A stretch of 64,000 nt of DNA from Roseibium litorale (lineage in GTDB: Bacteria; Pseudomonadota; Alphaproteobacteria; Rhizobiales; Stappiaceae), in assembly GCF_014842915.1 (NCBI RefSeq), contig NZ_JACYXI010000012.1, positions 62,001 through 126,000 on the forward strand, given 5' to 3'. Position numbers and translations under genes: made by a program. The notes under the pieces are model-generated. The model had not been told where the DNA came from, did no database searches, and saw nothing but the letters and a program-made list of their open reading frames with translations. Below are positions 36,621 through 45,175 of this stretch, piece by piece. The stretch's first letter is position 1; each line of letters opens with the position of its first letter.

Positions 36621-38297
36621 ATGAGTTCGCTTTCGGCCACTATTCAGGACGTGTTCAATGAGCCCGGCTGCGGCAAGAACGCGAACAAGTCGGAGGCGGA
36701 ACGCAAGAAGGGCTGTACCAAGCAATTGCAGCCTGGCGGTGCGGCTGGCGGTTGCGCCTTCGACGGGGCGAAGATCGCTCTGCAGCCTTTGACCGACGTC
36801 GCTCACCTGGTTCACGGGCCGATCGCCTGTGAAGGCAATTCCTGGGACAATCGCGGCGCCAAATCCTCCGGCTCGCAGATCTGGCGTACAGGCTTCACCA
36901 CCGACATCAACGAGACCGACGTCGTGTTCGGCGGAGAGAAGAGGCTCTTCAAGTCCATCCGCGAGATCATTGAGAAATATGATCCGCCGGCGGTTTTCGT
37001 TTATCAGACCTGCGTGCCAGCGATGATCGGCGACGACATTGACGCGGTCTGCAAGGCCGCAAGGGAAAAGTTCGGCAAGCCGGTCATCCCGGTCAACGCG
37101 CCGGGCTTTGTTGGTCCCAAGAACCTCGGCAACAAACTCGCCGGCGAGGCGTTGCTGCAGCACGTCATCGGCACAGAAGAGCCCGAATACACGACCCCAT
37201 ACGACATCAACATCATCGGCGAGTACAATCTGTCCGGCGAACTCTGGCAGATCAAACCGCTGCTTGATGAACTCGGTATCCGGATCCTCGCCTGCATTTC
37301 CGGCGACGGAAGATACAAGGACGTTGCCTCGTCCCACCGGGCCAAGGCCGCGATGATGGTCTGCTCCAAGGCGATGATCAACGTCGCCCGCAAGATGGAG
37401 GAGCGCTACGGCATACCGTTCTTTGAAGGCTCGTTCTACGGCATTCAGGACACGAGCGATGCTCTGCGCGAAATCTCCCAGCTGCTGGTGGAACGTGGCG
37501 CCGATCCGGAACTGCTGGACCGCACCGAGGCACTGATTTCGCGCGAAGAAGCCAGGGCATGGGCAGCAATCGAGCCGTTTAAGCCACGCTTCAAGGGCAA
37601 GAAGGTTCTGCTGATCACCGGTGGCGTGAAGTCCTGGTCCGTGCTCGCCGCGCTGCAGGAGGCCGGACTGGAGCTGGTTGGAACCAGCGTCAAGAAGTCC
37701 ACCAAAGAGGACAAGGAACGTATCAAGGAACTCATGGGCCAGGACGCGCACATGATCGAGGATATGACCCCGCGGGAGATGTACAAGATGCTGAAAGATG
37801 CCAAGGCCGACATCATGCTTTCCGGCGGCCGCTCCCAGTTCGTGGCGCTCAAGGCTGCGATGCCGTGGCTCGATATCAACCAGGAGCGTCACCATGCCTA
37901 CATGGGCTATGCCGGCATGGTGAAGCTTCTCAAGGAAATCGAGAAAGCCCTCTACAACCCCGTCTGGAAACAGGTTCGCAAGCCCGCACCGTGGGAAAGT
38001 GAGGAAGAGACCTGGCAGGCCAAGGCGCTGGCCGAAGCTGCGGCCGAGGAAGCCGCACTAGCGGCCAATCCGGTATTGGCCGAGCAAAGACGCCGCGACA
38101 CGGCAATCTGCCGGTGCAAGTCGGTTTCCGCCGGCGCCATTGAAGATGCGATCTCTGCCTTTGATCTGAAGACGGTGGATGAGGTGCGCGAGCACACACA
38201 GGCTTCAGGCGGCTGCACGGCCTGCATCGAGAAGGTGGAGGATATTCTTGCTTCGATGAACAGGGCGGACCCGGCCTTGTCCGTCGCAGCGGAGTAG
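36621..38297 (+). CDS. nifE: NifE, FeMo-co scaffold alpha chain, with C-terminal BFD domain
   Basis: A 558-residue NifE, longer than the roughly 475 of Azotobacter. The NifD-like core carries GCGKNANKSEAERKKGCTKQL, HGPIACEGNSWDNRGAKSSG and the YQTCVPAMIGDDI cluster region. The last 65 residues form a BFD-type [2Fe-2S] domain: CRCKSVSAGAIEDAISAF, then GGCTACIEKVEDIL (C-x-C and C-x2-C). Such a tail is known in alphaproteobacterial NifE; its electron or cluster donor is not established. GGAGAGACGC precedes the ATG. NifEN converts the NifB-made precursor towards FeMo-co. Confidence 0.97.
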   Translation: MSSLSATIQDVFNEPGCGKNANKSEAERKKGCTKQLQPGGAAGGCAFDGAKIALQPLTDVAHLVHGPIACEGNSWDNRGAKSSGSQIWRTGFTTDINETDVVFGGEKRLFKSIREIIEKYDPPAVFVYQTCVPAMIGDDIDAVCKAAREKFGKPVIPVNAPGFVGPKNLGNKLAGEALLQHVIGTEEPEYTTPYDINIIGEYNLSGELWQIKPLLDELGIRILACISGDGRYKDVASSHRAKAAMMVCSKAMINVARKMEERYGIPFFEGSFYGIQDTSDALREISQLLVERGADPELLDRTEALISREEARAWAAIEPFKPRFKGKKVLLITGGVKSWSVLAALQEAGLELVGTSVKKSTKEDKERIKELMGQDAHMIEDMTPREMYKMLKDAKADIMLSGGRSQFVALKAAMPWLDINQERHHAYMGYAGMVKLLKEIEKALYNPVWKQVRKPAPWESEEETWQAKALAEAAAEEAALAANPVLAEQRRRDTAICRCKSVSAGAIEDAISAFDLKTVDEVREHTQASGGCTACIEKVEDILASMNRADPALSVAAE

Positions 38298-38306
38298 GGG
38301 GCGGTG

Positions 38307-39704
38307 ATGGCTGAGGTCAAGGTTAGCAAGAAGGCCTGTTCGGTAAATCCTCTGAAGATGAGTCAGCCCATCGGTGGCGCGCTCGCCTTCATGGGACTGC
38401 GTGGCGCAATGCCGCTTTTGCACGGCTCTCAAGGATGCACCTCGTTCGGTCTAGTGCTGTTCGTCCGGCACTTCAAGGAAGCCATTCCCCTCCAGACAAC
38501 CGCTATGTCGGAAGTCGCGACGGTGCTGGGGGGATTCGACAATGTCGAACAGGCAATCCTGAACATCAACAACCGCACCAAGCCGGAAATCATCGGCATC
38601 TGCTCCACCGGCGTTACTGAAACAAAAGGGGACGATGTGGAGGGTTACATCAAGATGGTCCGGGCAAAGCATCCCGAGCTTGATCGCTTGCCGATCGTCT
38701 ATGTTTCGACCCCAGACTTCAAGGATGCGTTCCAGGACGGATGGGCGAAGACCGTTGCCCGGATGGTGGAGTTGCTGGTCGATACGCCGGCGGAAGGCGC
38801 GGCCAAGGATCCCAACCGTCTCAACGTGCTGCCGGGGTGCCATCTGACACCGGGCGATCTCGACGAACTGCGGACGATTATCGAGGACTTCGGGCTGGCG
38901 GCGACGTTTTTGCCGGACATCGCCGGATCTCTGGACGGTCATATTCCAGATGATTTCACGCCGACCACGATTGGCGGCGTTGGTTTGGAAGAGGTTGCTG
39001 CCATGGGCCAGGCGGGGTGGACCATCGCCATCGGCGCACAGATGCGCCGCGCCGCGGAAGCCATGGAACAGAAGACCGGAAGTCCCTTCAAGCTGTTTGA
39101 ACGGCTCTGCGGCCTTGAGGCCAACGATGCGCTGATTGTGTTTCTCAGCCAGATCAGCGGCCGTCCTGTGCCGAACAAATACCGCCGCCAGCGCGGTCAG
39201 CTCGTCGATGCGATGCTTGACGGTCATTTCCATATTGGCGGCCGCCGCCTTGCCATCGGTGCCGAGCCGGACCTTCTCGGCGATCTGGGCGGCATGCTGC
39301 ATGAGATGGGCGCACACATGTGCGCTGCCGTTACGACCACCCAGTCGCCGGTGCTGGAGCATCTGCCTGCGGACGACGTGCTGATCGGCGATCTGGAGGA
39401 TCTGGAGACGCTTGCGCGCGAGCGCTGCTGCGATCTTCTGGTGACACATTCGCACGGACGGCAAATGGCCGCCCGGCTTGGTATTCCCTTCTTCCGGGCG
39501 GGGCTCCCCATTTTCGACCGGATCGGGTCCGGTCACCAGCTTTCGATTGGCTATCGCGGGACGCGCGATCTGATCTTCAAGATCGCCAACTTGCTGATGG
39601 CCGATCACGACGAGAATCACGAACCGACACCTGAAACCTGGCGTGATGGAATTGGGCGCGAAGGCGCCGGGCATGGAGACGGTTCATCTGCAACGGCCCA
39701 CTAG
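38307..39704 (+). CDS. nifN: NifN, FeMo-co scaffold beta chain
   Basis: A 465-residue NifN opening KKACSVNPLKMSQPIGGALAFMGLRGAMPLLHGSQGCTSFGLVLFVRHFKE, the usual NifK-derived N-terminus. The phrase GICSTGVTETKGDDVEGYI is characteristic. It forms the alpha2beta2 NifEN complex. A GTG at 38304 directly precedes the chosen ATG; either could be used. It is nine bases from nifE, so tightly coupled. Confidence 0.97.
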   Translation: MAEVKVSKKACSVNPLKMSQPIGGALAFMGLRGAMPLLHGSQGCTSFGLVLFVRHFKEAIPLQTTAMSEVATVLGGFDNVEQAILNINNRTKPEIIGICSTGVTETKGDDVEGYIKMVRAKHPELDRLPIVYVSTPDFKDAFQDGWAKTVARMVELLVDTPAEGAAKDPNRLNVLPGCHLTPGDLDELRTIIEDFGLAATFLPDIAGSLDGHIPDDFTPTTIGGVGLEEVAAMGQAGWTIAIGAQMRRAAEAMEQKTGSPFKLFERLCGLEANDALIVFLSQISGRPVPNKYRRQRGQLVDAMLDGHFHIGGRRLAIGAEPDLLGDLGGMLHEMGAHMCAAVTTTQSPVLEHLPADDVLIGDLEDLETLARERCCDLLVTHSHGRQMAARLGIPFFRAGLPIFDRIGSGHQLSIGYRGTRDLIFKIANLLMADHDENHEPTPETWRDGIGREGAGHGDGSSATAH

Positions 39705-39727
39705 TTTACGAGCGGAGGTGAAGGCGC

Positions 39728-40138
39728 ATGAAAGTCGCATTTGCAACCCAGGACCTCAAAAGGGTCGATGCCCATTTCGGCTGGGCCAAGCATATCGCCA
39801 TCTACGACCTTGAGCCGGAAGGCCACACCTTCCTGGAGGCGGTCGAATTCGAGGGCGATCTCAGGGAAGATGGCAATGAGGATAAGCTCGCGCCGAAAAT
39901 CGAGGCGATCAAGGACTGCGCCATTCTCTACGTTGCCGCAATCGGGGGATCAGGTGCGGCGCGGGTCGTCGCCAACAACATTCATCCGATGAAGGTGACC
40001 CAGCCGGAGAACATCGAGGAGTTGCTCGACAAGCTCCAGGACGTGCTCAAAGGCAATCCGCCGCCCTGGCTGCGTAAGGTCATGATGAAGGGCAAGGAAC
40101 GCAGTTTCGACGAGTTCGATGATGAGGATGAAAACTGA
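39728..40138 (+). CDS. nifX: NifX, FeMo-co precursor carrier
   Basis: A 136-residue NifX/NafY-fold protein beginning [39 protein letters not shown], with the [17 protein letters not shown] region. It binds NifB-co and the VK cluster and passes them to NifEN. An acidic tail ([10 protein letters not shown]) ends the protein. GGAGGTGAAGGCGC precedes the start. The stop overlaps the next gene (TGATG). Confidence 0.95.
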   Translation: MKVAFATQDLKRVDAHFGWAKHIAIYDLEPEGHTFLEAVEFEGDLREDGNEDKLAPKIEAIKDCAILYVAAIGGSGAARVVANNIHPMKVTQPENIEELLDKLQDVLKGNPPPWLRKVMMKGKERSFDEFDDEDEN

Positions 40139-40608
40139 TGGCTGAAGCAGCAACCCTTCCTGAAGAAACGTCCGTAGCAGACGCGCCGTTTATCAAGGAA
40201 ATGATCAAGGTCTGGCGCGCTCAGGACATGCATGGCACCTGGGAGAACAAATCGGATTTCGATCTCCTGAAGCCGTACATCCTCACCAAGGAAGAGCGGC
40301 GCGCTTTGCCGATCGTCGGCGACCCCGATCCGGACACGGTCTGGCGCATGGAACTTTTGTTCAACGCCGTCTGCCTGTCCATTGAAAGGGCGACCAAGGT
40401 GATGATCACACCGATGCTGAAAATGCATCACGAAGGCTTCGGCCGGATGGTGCTCATCGGCGGCCGGCTGATCGTCGTGAACAAGCAACTGCGCGACGTG
40501 CACCGGTTCGGATTCGACAGCCTGGAAAAGCTCGCAGAGCAAGGCGACAAGTACGTGAAGGAAGGCGTCGATATGATCAACCGGTTCCCGGACGTGGCGA
40601 AATACTGA
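40138..40608 (+). CDS. NifX-associated nitrogen fixation protein (DUF269)
   Basis: A 156-residue DUF269 protein: [49 protein letters not shown], then [36 protein letters not shown]. The gene lies behind nifX in most alphaproteobacterial nif clusters. No enzymatic activity is known to me; the constant linkage suggests a helper in cofactor handling or electron transfer. It overlaps nifX by one base. Confidence 0.93.
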   Translation: MAEAATLPEETSVADAPFIKEMIKVWRAQDMHGTWENKSDFDLLKPYILTKEERRALPIVGDPDPDTVWRMELLFNAVCLSIERATKVMITPMLKMHHEGFGRMVLIGGRLIVVNKQLRDVHRFGFDSLEKLAEQGDKYVKEGVDMINRFPDVAKY

Positions 40609-40617
40609 GGTAGAGCG

Positions 40618-40815
40618 ATGAATGACGTGGAAACGCTGAAGGCGGAAGTGAAGAAACTATCCTCAAGGGCGACTGCCCTGAAGATGGACCTTCACGACCT
40701 GGCGGAAGATCTGCCGGTCAACTGGCAGTCCATCATGAATGTGGCGCAGGAAACATACAGCACCTATCAGGCGCTGGAATCCAAGCGCGCCGAGCTCAAG
40801 CAGCTCGAGGCATAA
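40618..40815 (+). CDS. Small CCE_0567-type metalloprotein (DUF683)
   Basis: A 65-residue helical hairpin protein: VETLKAEVKKLSSRATALKMDLHDLAEDLPVNWQSIMNVAQETYSTYQALESKRAELKQLEA. The family (CCE_0567) occurs between DUF269 and fdxB in nif clusters and binds metal through His residues in a four-helix dimer. Here the candidate is the His in MDLHDLAE. It is co-transcribed with nifX and fdxB. Confidence 0.9.
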   Translation: MNDVETLKAEVKKLSSRATALKMDLHDLAEDLPVNWQSIMNVAQETYSTYQALESKRAELKQLEA

Positions 40816-40831
40816 GGAGGGGATCATCATC

Positions 40832-41134
40832 ATGAGCGCCCATTTGACACGTGATGGCCGGGACTGGTCGCCAGACTTCCTGGTCGCGATCGATGGCGAG
40901 GTCTGCATCGGCTGCGGCCGCTGTTACAAGGTCTGCGGACGTGAAGTGATGACGCTTAAGGGCCTCAACGAAGACGGCGATATCGTCGAACTCGACGATG
41001 ACGAGGATGAGGAAGTCGAAAAGAAAATCATGGTGATGAACGACACCGGGGCCTGCATCGGATGCGGTGCCTGCGCGCGTGTTTGCCCCACCAATTGCCA
41101 GACCCATATCAGCCAGGTTGCGAAGGCGGCCTGA
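40832..41134 (+). CDS. fdxB: Nif-specific ferredoxin III
   Basis: A 100-residue 2[4Fe-4S] ferredoxin of the FdxB type. The first cluster motif is CIGCGRCYKVCGREVM and the second CIGCGACARVCPTNC, separated by an acidic insert (EDGDIVELDDDEDEEVEKK). The start at 40832 follows AAGGAGGGG. FdxB supplies electrons in cofactor biosynthesis or to nitrogenase. It lies 16 bases after the DUF683 gene. Confidence 0.93.
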   Translation: MSAHLTRDGRDWSPDFLVAIDGEVCIGCGRCYKVCGREVMTLKGLNEDGDIVELDDDEDEEVEKKIMVMNDTGACIGCGACARVCPTNCQTHISQVAKAA

Positions 41135-41155
41135 CGGAAAAACCACGAGGCTCAG

Positions 41156-41782
41156 ATGACCGGTGACGAAGCCTATCGCTGGCTGATTGACGCATCCGTT
41201 CATTCGGAGTGCGATCCCTTCGACATCCACGTGGCCGCTTCGATTCTTGCGCTCGCACTCGCTGAAATGGAAGCGATGGATCAGCGCAGCCTTGGCGACG
41301 GGGCCGGGCTTGGCGAGGAGGAACTGAACCGCTTGAGCTTTCGTATGTTTCCGGCTATCGCCGGAGCGCTTCAGGACCTGGCGGAGGGCTCCGACCCGGA
41401 GATCGGTGAGGAGGAACAGTCAGTCCGCGACATCCTGCTGATGTATGCGAGCGGGGCAGGGGATCTGGAAAGAACCTTTGCCGCCATGATCGCCCGGCGT
41501 TGCAAGGCACCCCATCACCTTTGGCAGGATCTCGGCCTGCGTCACCGTGGTGAGCTGTCGGAACTGATGGAGCGGCATTTTTCGAGGCTCTCGGCCCGCA
41601 ACAGCGAAGACATGAAATGGAAGAAATTCCTCTACCGGATGGTGTGCGGCTCGGCCGGCTTCTCGCTGTGCACATCGCCGGTGTGTTCCGACTGTGACGA
41701 CTTCGACAATTGCTTCGGCGATGAGAGTGGCGAAGCCCGCCTTGCCCGGATTGCGAGTGGAGTGGCGGGCCAGCCTTGTTGA
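41156..41782 (+). CDS. nifQ: NifQ, molybdenum donor for FeMo-co
   Basis: A 208-residue NifQ. The C-terminal signature C-X4-C-X2-C-X5-C is complete (CTSPVCSDCDDFDNC) and is preceded by MKWKKFLYRMVCGSAGFSLC. NifQ carries a Mo-Fe-S cluster and delivers Mo to NifEN/NifH. It closes the rightward nifH-to-nifQ block; the next gene is convergent 19 bp away. Confidence 0.95.
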   Translation: MTGDEAYRWLIDASVHSECDPFDIHVAASILALALAEMEAMDQRSLGDGAGLGEEELNRLSFRMFPAIAGALQDLAEGSDPEIGEEEQSVRDILLMYASGAGDLERTFAAMIARRCKAPHHLWQDLGLRHRGELSELMERHFSRLSARNSEDMKWKKFLYRMVCGSAGFSLCTSPVCSDCDDFDNCFGDESGEARLARIASGVAGQPC

Positions 41783-41801
41783 TATCAGACTTCATTGATC
41801 C

Positions 41802-42116
41802 CTACTCGACACCGTCCATACACGCACGGCGCCTTACCGCAAGCCGGAAGCGCTCGGAAATTGCCGCCGGGTTGGCGAGGATCTGCTGTTCCGTTTCAGC
41901 GAAGGCTTCCTCAACCTTCCTGGCCTCTTGAGCGGTAAGGGCGATCCGGCCGGCCATATGGGTCGCTGCCGGCATGATTTCCTGAATGGCACGCTTATTG
42001 GGGTGCATCTCAACCTCGATCAGCTCGAAAGCCTCCAGTTTGCCGTCCAGGCAGACGGCCAATCCGTTGACCTCGACCTTGCGCCCGTCTTCCGTCGTCT
42101 TGATCAGTGTTGCCAT
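41802..42116 (-). CDS. Nif-linked protein of unknown function (104 aa)
   Basis: A 104-residue protein I do not recognise. The first part is beta-like (MATLIKTTEDGRKVEVNGLAVCLDGKLEAFELIEVEMHPN) and the rest is helical with repeated Ala/Glu (TAQEARKVEEAFAETEQQIL), ending RRRACMDGVE. The start at 42116 was chosen for the compact domain and because upstream codons read through an unlikely Arg-rich stretch. It follows the gene at 42230 by 113 bp in the same direction, inside the nif island; a housekeeping role is unlikely from context. Confidence 0.65.
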   Translation of the reverse strand: MATLIKTTEDGRKVEVNGLAVCLDGKLEAFELIEVEMHPNKRAIQEIMPAATHMAGRIALTAQEARKVEEAFAETEQQILANPAAISERFRLAVRRRACMDGVE

Positions 42117-42229
42117 TGGTGTGCTCCAGTGGTGTGTTCTGGCAGATGTCATCGAGCGTGTCCGGTTTCCGACAAAATGGCGCCTTTGAAACGCGCCGCC
42201 GGAACCCGGCGCGGGGAAACCAGGCTGGT

Positions 42230-42688
42230 TTAAAGCGTTTGCGGCATGGCGTAGCCGGGACGCGGCCGGCTCTCGAAATAGTCTTTTCGCTCCGGCCAGC
42301 CGTCTTCCTCCTGGATCTTGAACAGGGCGACCTTCACTGGCGCTCCCTTGGAGCAAGAGACTTCGGCGAACTTGATTTCCCGGGTTCCGGGACCGGCGGA
42401 AAAGTCGGCGGCAACGGTGCCGTCTACTGTACAGGCGCGGGCAAAACCCGGCGTTCCAACGTCTTCCGCCGCGACGGTTTCTTCCACGAATACAGGGGCT
42501 TCGCCGTCTTCGGAACGTTCTCCGAAGGCGGGCGAAGCAAAGGTGAACACCGCGAGCACACTGCTGCGGTCGACCGGCAGGTCCGCGGTGAGCGGGCGGG
42601 CTACGGAATAGACGGTCAGGGTGCCGCCGGCGAGTGCCGCCTTGATGTCGTCCAGGCTGGAGTTCGCAAATGCCTCTGCAACCTTCAT
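42230..42688 (-). CDS. Unknown nif-island protein (152 aa)
   Basis: A 152-residue acidic protein of unknown family: MKVAEAFANSSLDDIKAALAGGTLTVYSVARPLTADLPVDRSSVLAVFTFASPAFGE and, later, GPGTREIKFAEVSCSKGAPVKVALFKIQEEDGWPERKDYF. Predominantly beta-like alternation, no signal peptide, no membrane segment, one Cys. AAGGAGATCCCC precedes the ATG on its strand. It is divergent from the gene at 42850; a near-sigma54 element lies upstream (42725-42739). Confidence 0.65.
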   Translation of the reverse strand: MKVAEAFANSSLDDIKAALAGGTLTVYSVARPLTADLPVDRSSVLAVFTFASPAFGERSEDGEAPVFVEETVAAEDVGTPGFARACTVDGTVAADFSAGPGTREIKFAEVSCSKGAPVKVALFKIQEEDGWPERKDYFESRPRPGYAMPQTL

Positions 42689-42724
42689 GGGGATCTCCTT
42701 GTCTTGCGGGTTTGGTGAAACCCA

Positions 42725-42739
42725 TCAAGTTCTGTGCCA
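42725..42739 (-). promoter_or_regulatory. Imperfect sigma54 promoter upstream of the 152-aa unknown gene
   Basis: On the minus strand TGGCACA-GAAC-TTGA has a perfect -24 but GA in place of the invariant GC at -12. It lies 37 bp upstream of the ATG. No NifA box was found in the intergenic region, so this is a tentative call. Confidence 0.35.
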
Positions 42740-42849
42740 GTTTTTCGGAGCCCCAAGCGGCCGGGAAACGAATTGTGCGCGATTCTTGCATCGCTCTCCC
42801 AAGGGGCACGCCGGGCGCGGTTTGGCCCGAAGCTGCAAGAGGAGCGAAC

Positions 42850-43395
42850 ATGCTTGATGTTGCGATCGCCGGTGGGGGGCTGACCGGACATTCCTCCGGA
42901 AACGCTGCGTATCTGGCGCAGTTCTCGGCTTGGGGTCAGGCGAGAAGCGATCACGCCTTTGATTCCGATCGGCAGAACCTGAAGGAGTGCCTGTCGGAAC
43001 AGGATCGGTATCAGCTTACCCCGCGGCCGGTGCTGGAAACCGTGGAAGCAACGCTGGACGAGGCGTTGGTCTTTCTCGGACAACTCGACTTAGACATGGC
43101 TGGCATTGCGGTTGAAAACGGCGGGTCTGCGCTGATGCTGGAGACCCAGGCGCCGTTCCGGAGTTTTCTTCACACGCTGACGGACGATGTGATCGCCTTC
43201 AACCGGACTTGCTGCGCCCTGTCCAACGTCCCTTACGAACACAAGCTGTCGAACGATTACAAGCAGAGGATCCTGCGCGGCGTTGCGGCCGGCTGGCGGG
43301 AGTTCTCGCTCGCCGCCAGCCGGCTTTTGCTGTCTCGGGCCGAAGCGCGGGGCCTTGACCTTTCGGGCAGCCATTCTTTCGGGGAATTGTCATGA
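42850..43395 (+). CDS. Unknown nif-island protein (181 aa) upstream of a Rieske gene
   Basis: A 181-residue protein I do not recognise. It begins MLDVAIAGGGLTGHSSGNAAYLAQFSAWGQARSDHAFDSDRQNLKECL and continues as mixed helices, with a Cys pair in FNRTCCALSNVPYEHKLSND and a basic C-terminal helix (GWREFSLAASRLLLSRAEARG). The GGGLTG does not lead into a Rossmann fold. The ATG at 42850 has GAGGAG eight bases upstream. Its stop overlaps the start of the Rieske gene (ATGA), so the two products may work together. A GG-N10-GC element (GGGCACG-CCGG-GCGC, from 42804) precedes it but its -12 is poor. Confidence 0.65.
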   Translation: MLDVAIAGGGLTGHSSGNAAYLAQFSAWGQARSDHAFDSDRQNLKECLSEQDRYQLTPRPVLETVEATLDEALVFLGQLDLDMAGIAVENGGSALMLETQAPFRSFLHTLTDDVIAFNRTCCALSNVPYEHKLSNDYKQRILRGVAAGWREFSLAASRLLLSRAEARGLDLSGSHSFGELS

Positions 43396-43817
43396 CGGAA
43401 ACCGCGATGCCGACCGAATCCGCCTACGTCATCTGCGGCCTGAACGACATTCCGAGCAAGCGCGCCTATGGTTTCTATCTCGCCCGTATCGATGAGGACG
43501 GCAACGAGCAGCCTTGGCCGATCGTGATCGTCCGCTGGGGCCGCCAGGCCTTCGGCTATGTCAACCGCTGTCCGCACAACGGCGTCAATCTCGATTGGGA
43601 GCGGAACCAGTTCCTGGATGCCTACGGAACCCGTCTGATGTGCGGCAAGCACGGCGCGCTGTTCGACATCGGCACCGGCGAATGCGTGGACGGTCCGTGC
43701 AGGGGAGAGCGGCTCGAGACCATCGACGTCCGGGTTATCGAAGGTGAGATCTGTGTGTTCGGCACTCAGCTCGCCGGTTATGACGATGAGGAGATGGAGC
43801 CCGGCGGCGTGGAGTGA
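43392..43817 (+). CDS. Nif-linked Rieske [2Fe-2S] protein (copy 1)
   Basis: A 141-residue Rieske protein with Cys60-Pro-His62 and Cys84-Gly-Lys-His87. The loop LDWERNQFLDAYGTRLMCGKHGALFDIGTGECVDGPC is longer than in the small catabolic Rieske protein at 11328. The C-terminus is acidic (GYDDEEMEPGGVE). A clear paralogue lies at 62998-63453 with the same layout and C-terminal acidic tail. Both are in the nif island, so a role as electron carrier to or near nitrogenase is inferred. It is translationally coupled to the unknown gene upstream. Confidence 0.85.
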   Translation: MTETAMPTESAYVICGLNDIPSKRAYGFYLARIDEDGNEQPWPIVIVRWGRQAFGYVNRCPHNGVNLDWERNQFLDAYGTRLMCGKHGALFDIGTGECVDGPCRGERLETIDVRVIEGEICVFGTQLAGYDDEEMEPGGVE

Positions 43818-43886
43818 CAGGCCTGTGCCGGACCGCCCCCGGCCGGCTGGTCGAGGACGGCTTCTTGATGAGGCATTCCAGCCAAA

Positions 43887-44477
43887 TCACACAGGCCGGT
43901 TTTCGTTCCGGTTCCGCACCGGCTCCATCAATTCGAGGCCTTTTTCGTAGCTGATTTCGTCGAAGCCGTTGCTGAAGCCCTTTGCCGCGTCCAGGACAAA
44001 GTCGGTCTTGCCGGCGGTGTTGAGCTTCTTGACGTCGTTCTTGTCGATGCCCAGCAGGTCGAGGGTTTCCTTCCAGACCGTCGATTCATCGCAAGGCAGG
44101 ATGTAGAAGGTGATGTCACCCATCTTGACCTTGTACTGCGACCTCAGATCGACGTTGTTACAGAACATCAGATAAGTCCCGTTGGGGCTCAGGAGACCGC
44201 TGAGCACTTCCGCGGCCGACTGCAGGTACTCGAAGGAGTGCAGGTAGCCGATCAGGATCGGGATCTGCTTGTCGTCGCCTTCCGAGAAGGTCAGAACCTG
44301 TTCGATGGAAAAATCCGGCGGCCGTTTTTCGTCCGCAACCTGATCCTGAAACTTCAGGGCGATGTCGCCGCGGAAGCCGAAGCGGCCTTCCTTCGTTGTC
44401 GGCCCTTTCAGCACCGCATTGAATAGGCGGCCTTCGCTTTCCAGGCGTGCCAATGGGGTCTGGTCAATCGTTGTCAT
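43887..44477 (-). CDS. Unknown nif-island protein (196 aa)
   Basis: A 196-residue soluble protein of no family I recognise: TPLARLESEGRLFNAVLKGPTTKEGRFGFRGDIALKFQDQV, then IPILIGYLHSFEYLQSAAEVLSGLLSPNGTYLMFCNNVDLRSQYKVKMGDITFYILPCDESTVWKETLDLLGI. Two Cys (MFCNN, LPCDE), no signal peptide. It is divergent from iscA-nifU and has a sigma54 promoter candidate plus a shared NifA box, so it is probably expressed with nitrogenase. Composition resembles its neighbours. Confidence 0.7.
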   Translation of the reverse strand: MTTIDQTPLARLESEGRLFNAVLKGPTTKEGRFGFRGDIALKFQDQVADEKRPPDFSIEQVLTFSEGDDKQIPILIGYLHSFEYLQSAAEVLSGLLSPNGTYLMFCNNVDLRSQYKVKMGDITFYILPCDESTVWKETLDLLGIDKNDVKKLNTAGKTDFVLDAAKGFSNGFDEISYEKGLELMEPVRNRNENRPV

Positions 44478-44532
44478 GGGGTGTCCTAACTAGCGATAAC
44501 AGTTGCGCTCTCAGGCGCGCAGCGGCTGTTAT

Positions 44533-44547
44533 GCAAGCCGTTTGCCG
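44533..44547 (-). promoter_or_regulatory. Sigma54 promoter candidate for the 196-aa unknown gene
   Basis: On the minus strand CGGCAAA-CGGC-TTGC keeps GG-N10-GC and a perfect -12. It lies 56 bp upstream of the ATG and 130 bp from the NifA box at 44679. Confidence 0.5.
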
Positions 44548-44678
44548 GTTTGGCTCCTGGCTGGCTTCATGGCCGGTTTTATGGCCGGAAACCGCGGCAT
44601 TTCCCGGTGTTTTGTGTCCTCTGCAAATTGGGGAATACAGGCGGCTGCCGACAATTCTCGTTAGGGATGGAACCGGCC

Positions 44679-44694
44679 TGTCGGAAACCCGACA
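44679..44694. promoter_or_regulatory. NifA box shared by the 196-aa gene and iscA-nifU
   Basis: TGTCGGAAACCCGACA is an exact TGT-N10-ACA match with a strong internal dyad (TGTCGG/CCGACA). It is 63 bp upstream of the -24 element of the iscA promoter. Confidence 0.75.
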
Positions 44695-44756
44695 CGCGTC
44701 GCAAAGCCAACAGGTTTTCTCAATTGAAATCGCGGAATTCCGCGGTTCTCTCCGGG

Positions 44757-44771
44757 TGGCACGCCATTTGC
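44757..44771 (+). promoter_or_regulatory. Sigma54 promoter of iscA-nifUS-cysE-nifW
   Basis: TGGCACG-CCAT-TTGC matches the consensus exactly, 44 bp before the iscA ATG. Confidence 0.92.
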
Positions 44772-44814
44772 TGATTTCCCGTAACGAAGACTTCAGCCAA
44801 GAGCGGAGACAGCT

Positions 44815-45135
44815 ATGATCAATCTGACTGACAGTGCAATGGATGCCGTCCGCACCGCGATTTCCGGTGCCACGGATCCGGTCGGGGGGCTGCGCATCAT
44901 GGTCGAGACCGGCGGCTGCGCCGGCTACAAATACATGATGGGCCTCGTGGACAAGGCCAATCCGGATGACACGGTTATCGAGCGGGACGGCGTCAAGGTA
45001 TTCGTCGACACCCAGAGCCACGAGCTGCTGAATGGAACCACCATCGACTTTGTCGTCGCGCTGGAAGGCTCCGGTTTCACCTTCGACAACCCGAATGCCA
45101 ATTCAAGCTGCTCCTGCGGCAAGTCCTTCGGCTGA
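44815..45135 (+). CDS. iscA: Nif-specific A-type Fe-S carrier (IscA-nif)
   Basis: A 106-residue HesB/IscA protein with all three ligand cysteines: the Cys in VETGGCAGYKYMM and the C-x-C pair in SSCSCGKSFG. It delivers clusters made on NifU/SufB to apo-proteins. It lies directly behind a perfect sigma54 promoter and ahead of nifU and nifS, the position of IscA-nif (orf6) in Azotobacter. A second, less complete homologue is at 58064. Confidence 0.92.
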   Translation: MINLTDSAMDAVRTAISGATDPVGGLRIMVETGGCAGYKYMMGLVDKANPDDTVIERDGVKVFVDTQSHELLNGTTIDFVVALEGSGFTFDNPNANSSCSCGKSFG

Positions 45136-45175
45136 CCGCGATCCAGTCACGAGAACGGGAAGATGAGGAAACGAC

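Noticed and set aside
42788..42818. Sigma54 promoter for the 181-aa unknown gene
   Set aside because: GTGCGCGATTCTTGC lacks the GG and GGGCACGCCGGGCGC has a poor -12; no NifA box lies between the divergent genes.
43819..43903. Terminator between the Rieske gene and the convergent 196-aa gene
   Set aside because: GGCCTGTG/CACAGGCC can pair only across about 60 bases, too long a loop for a clear call.
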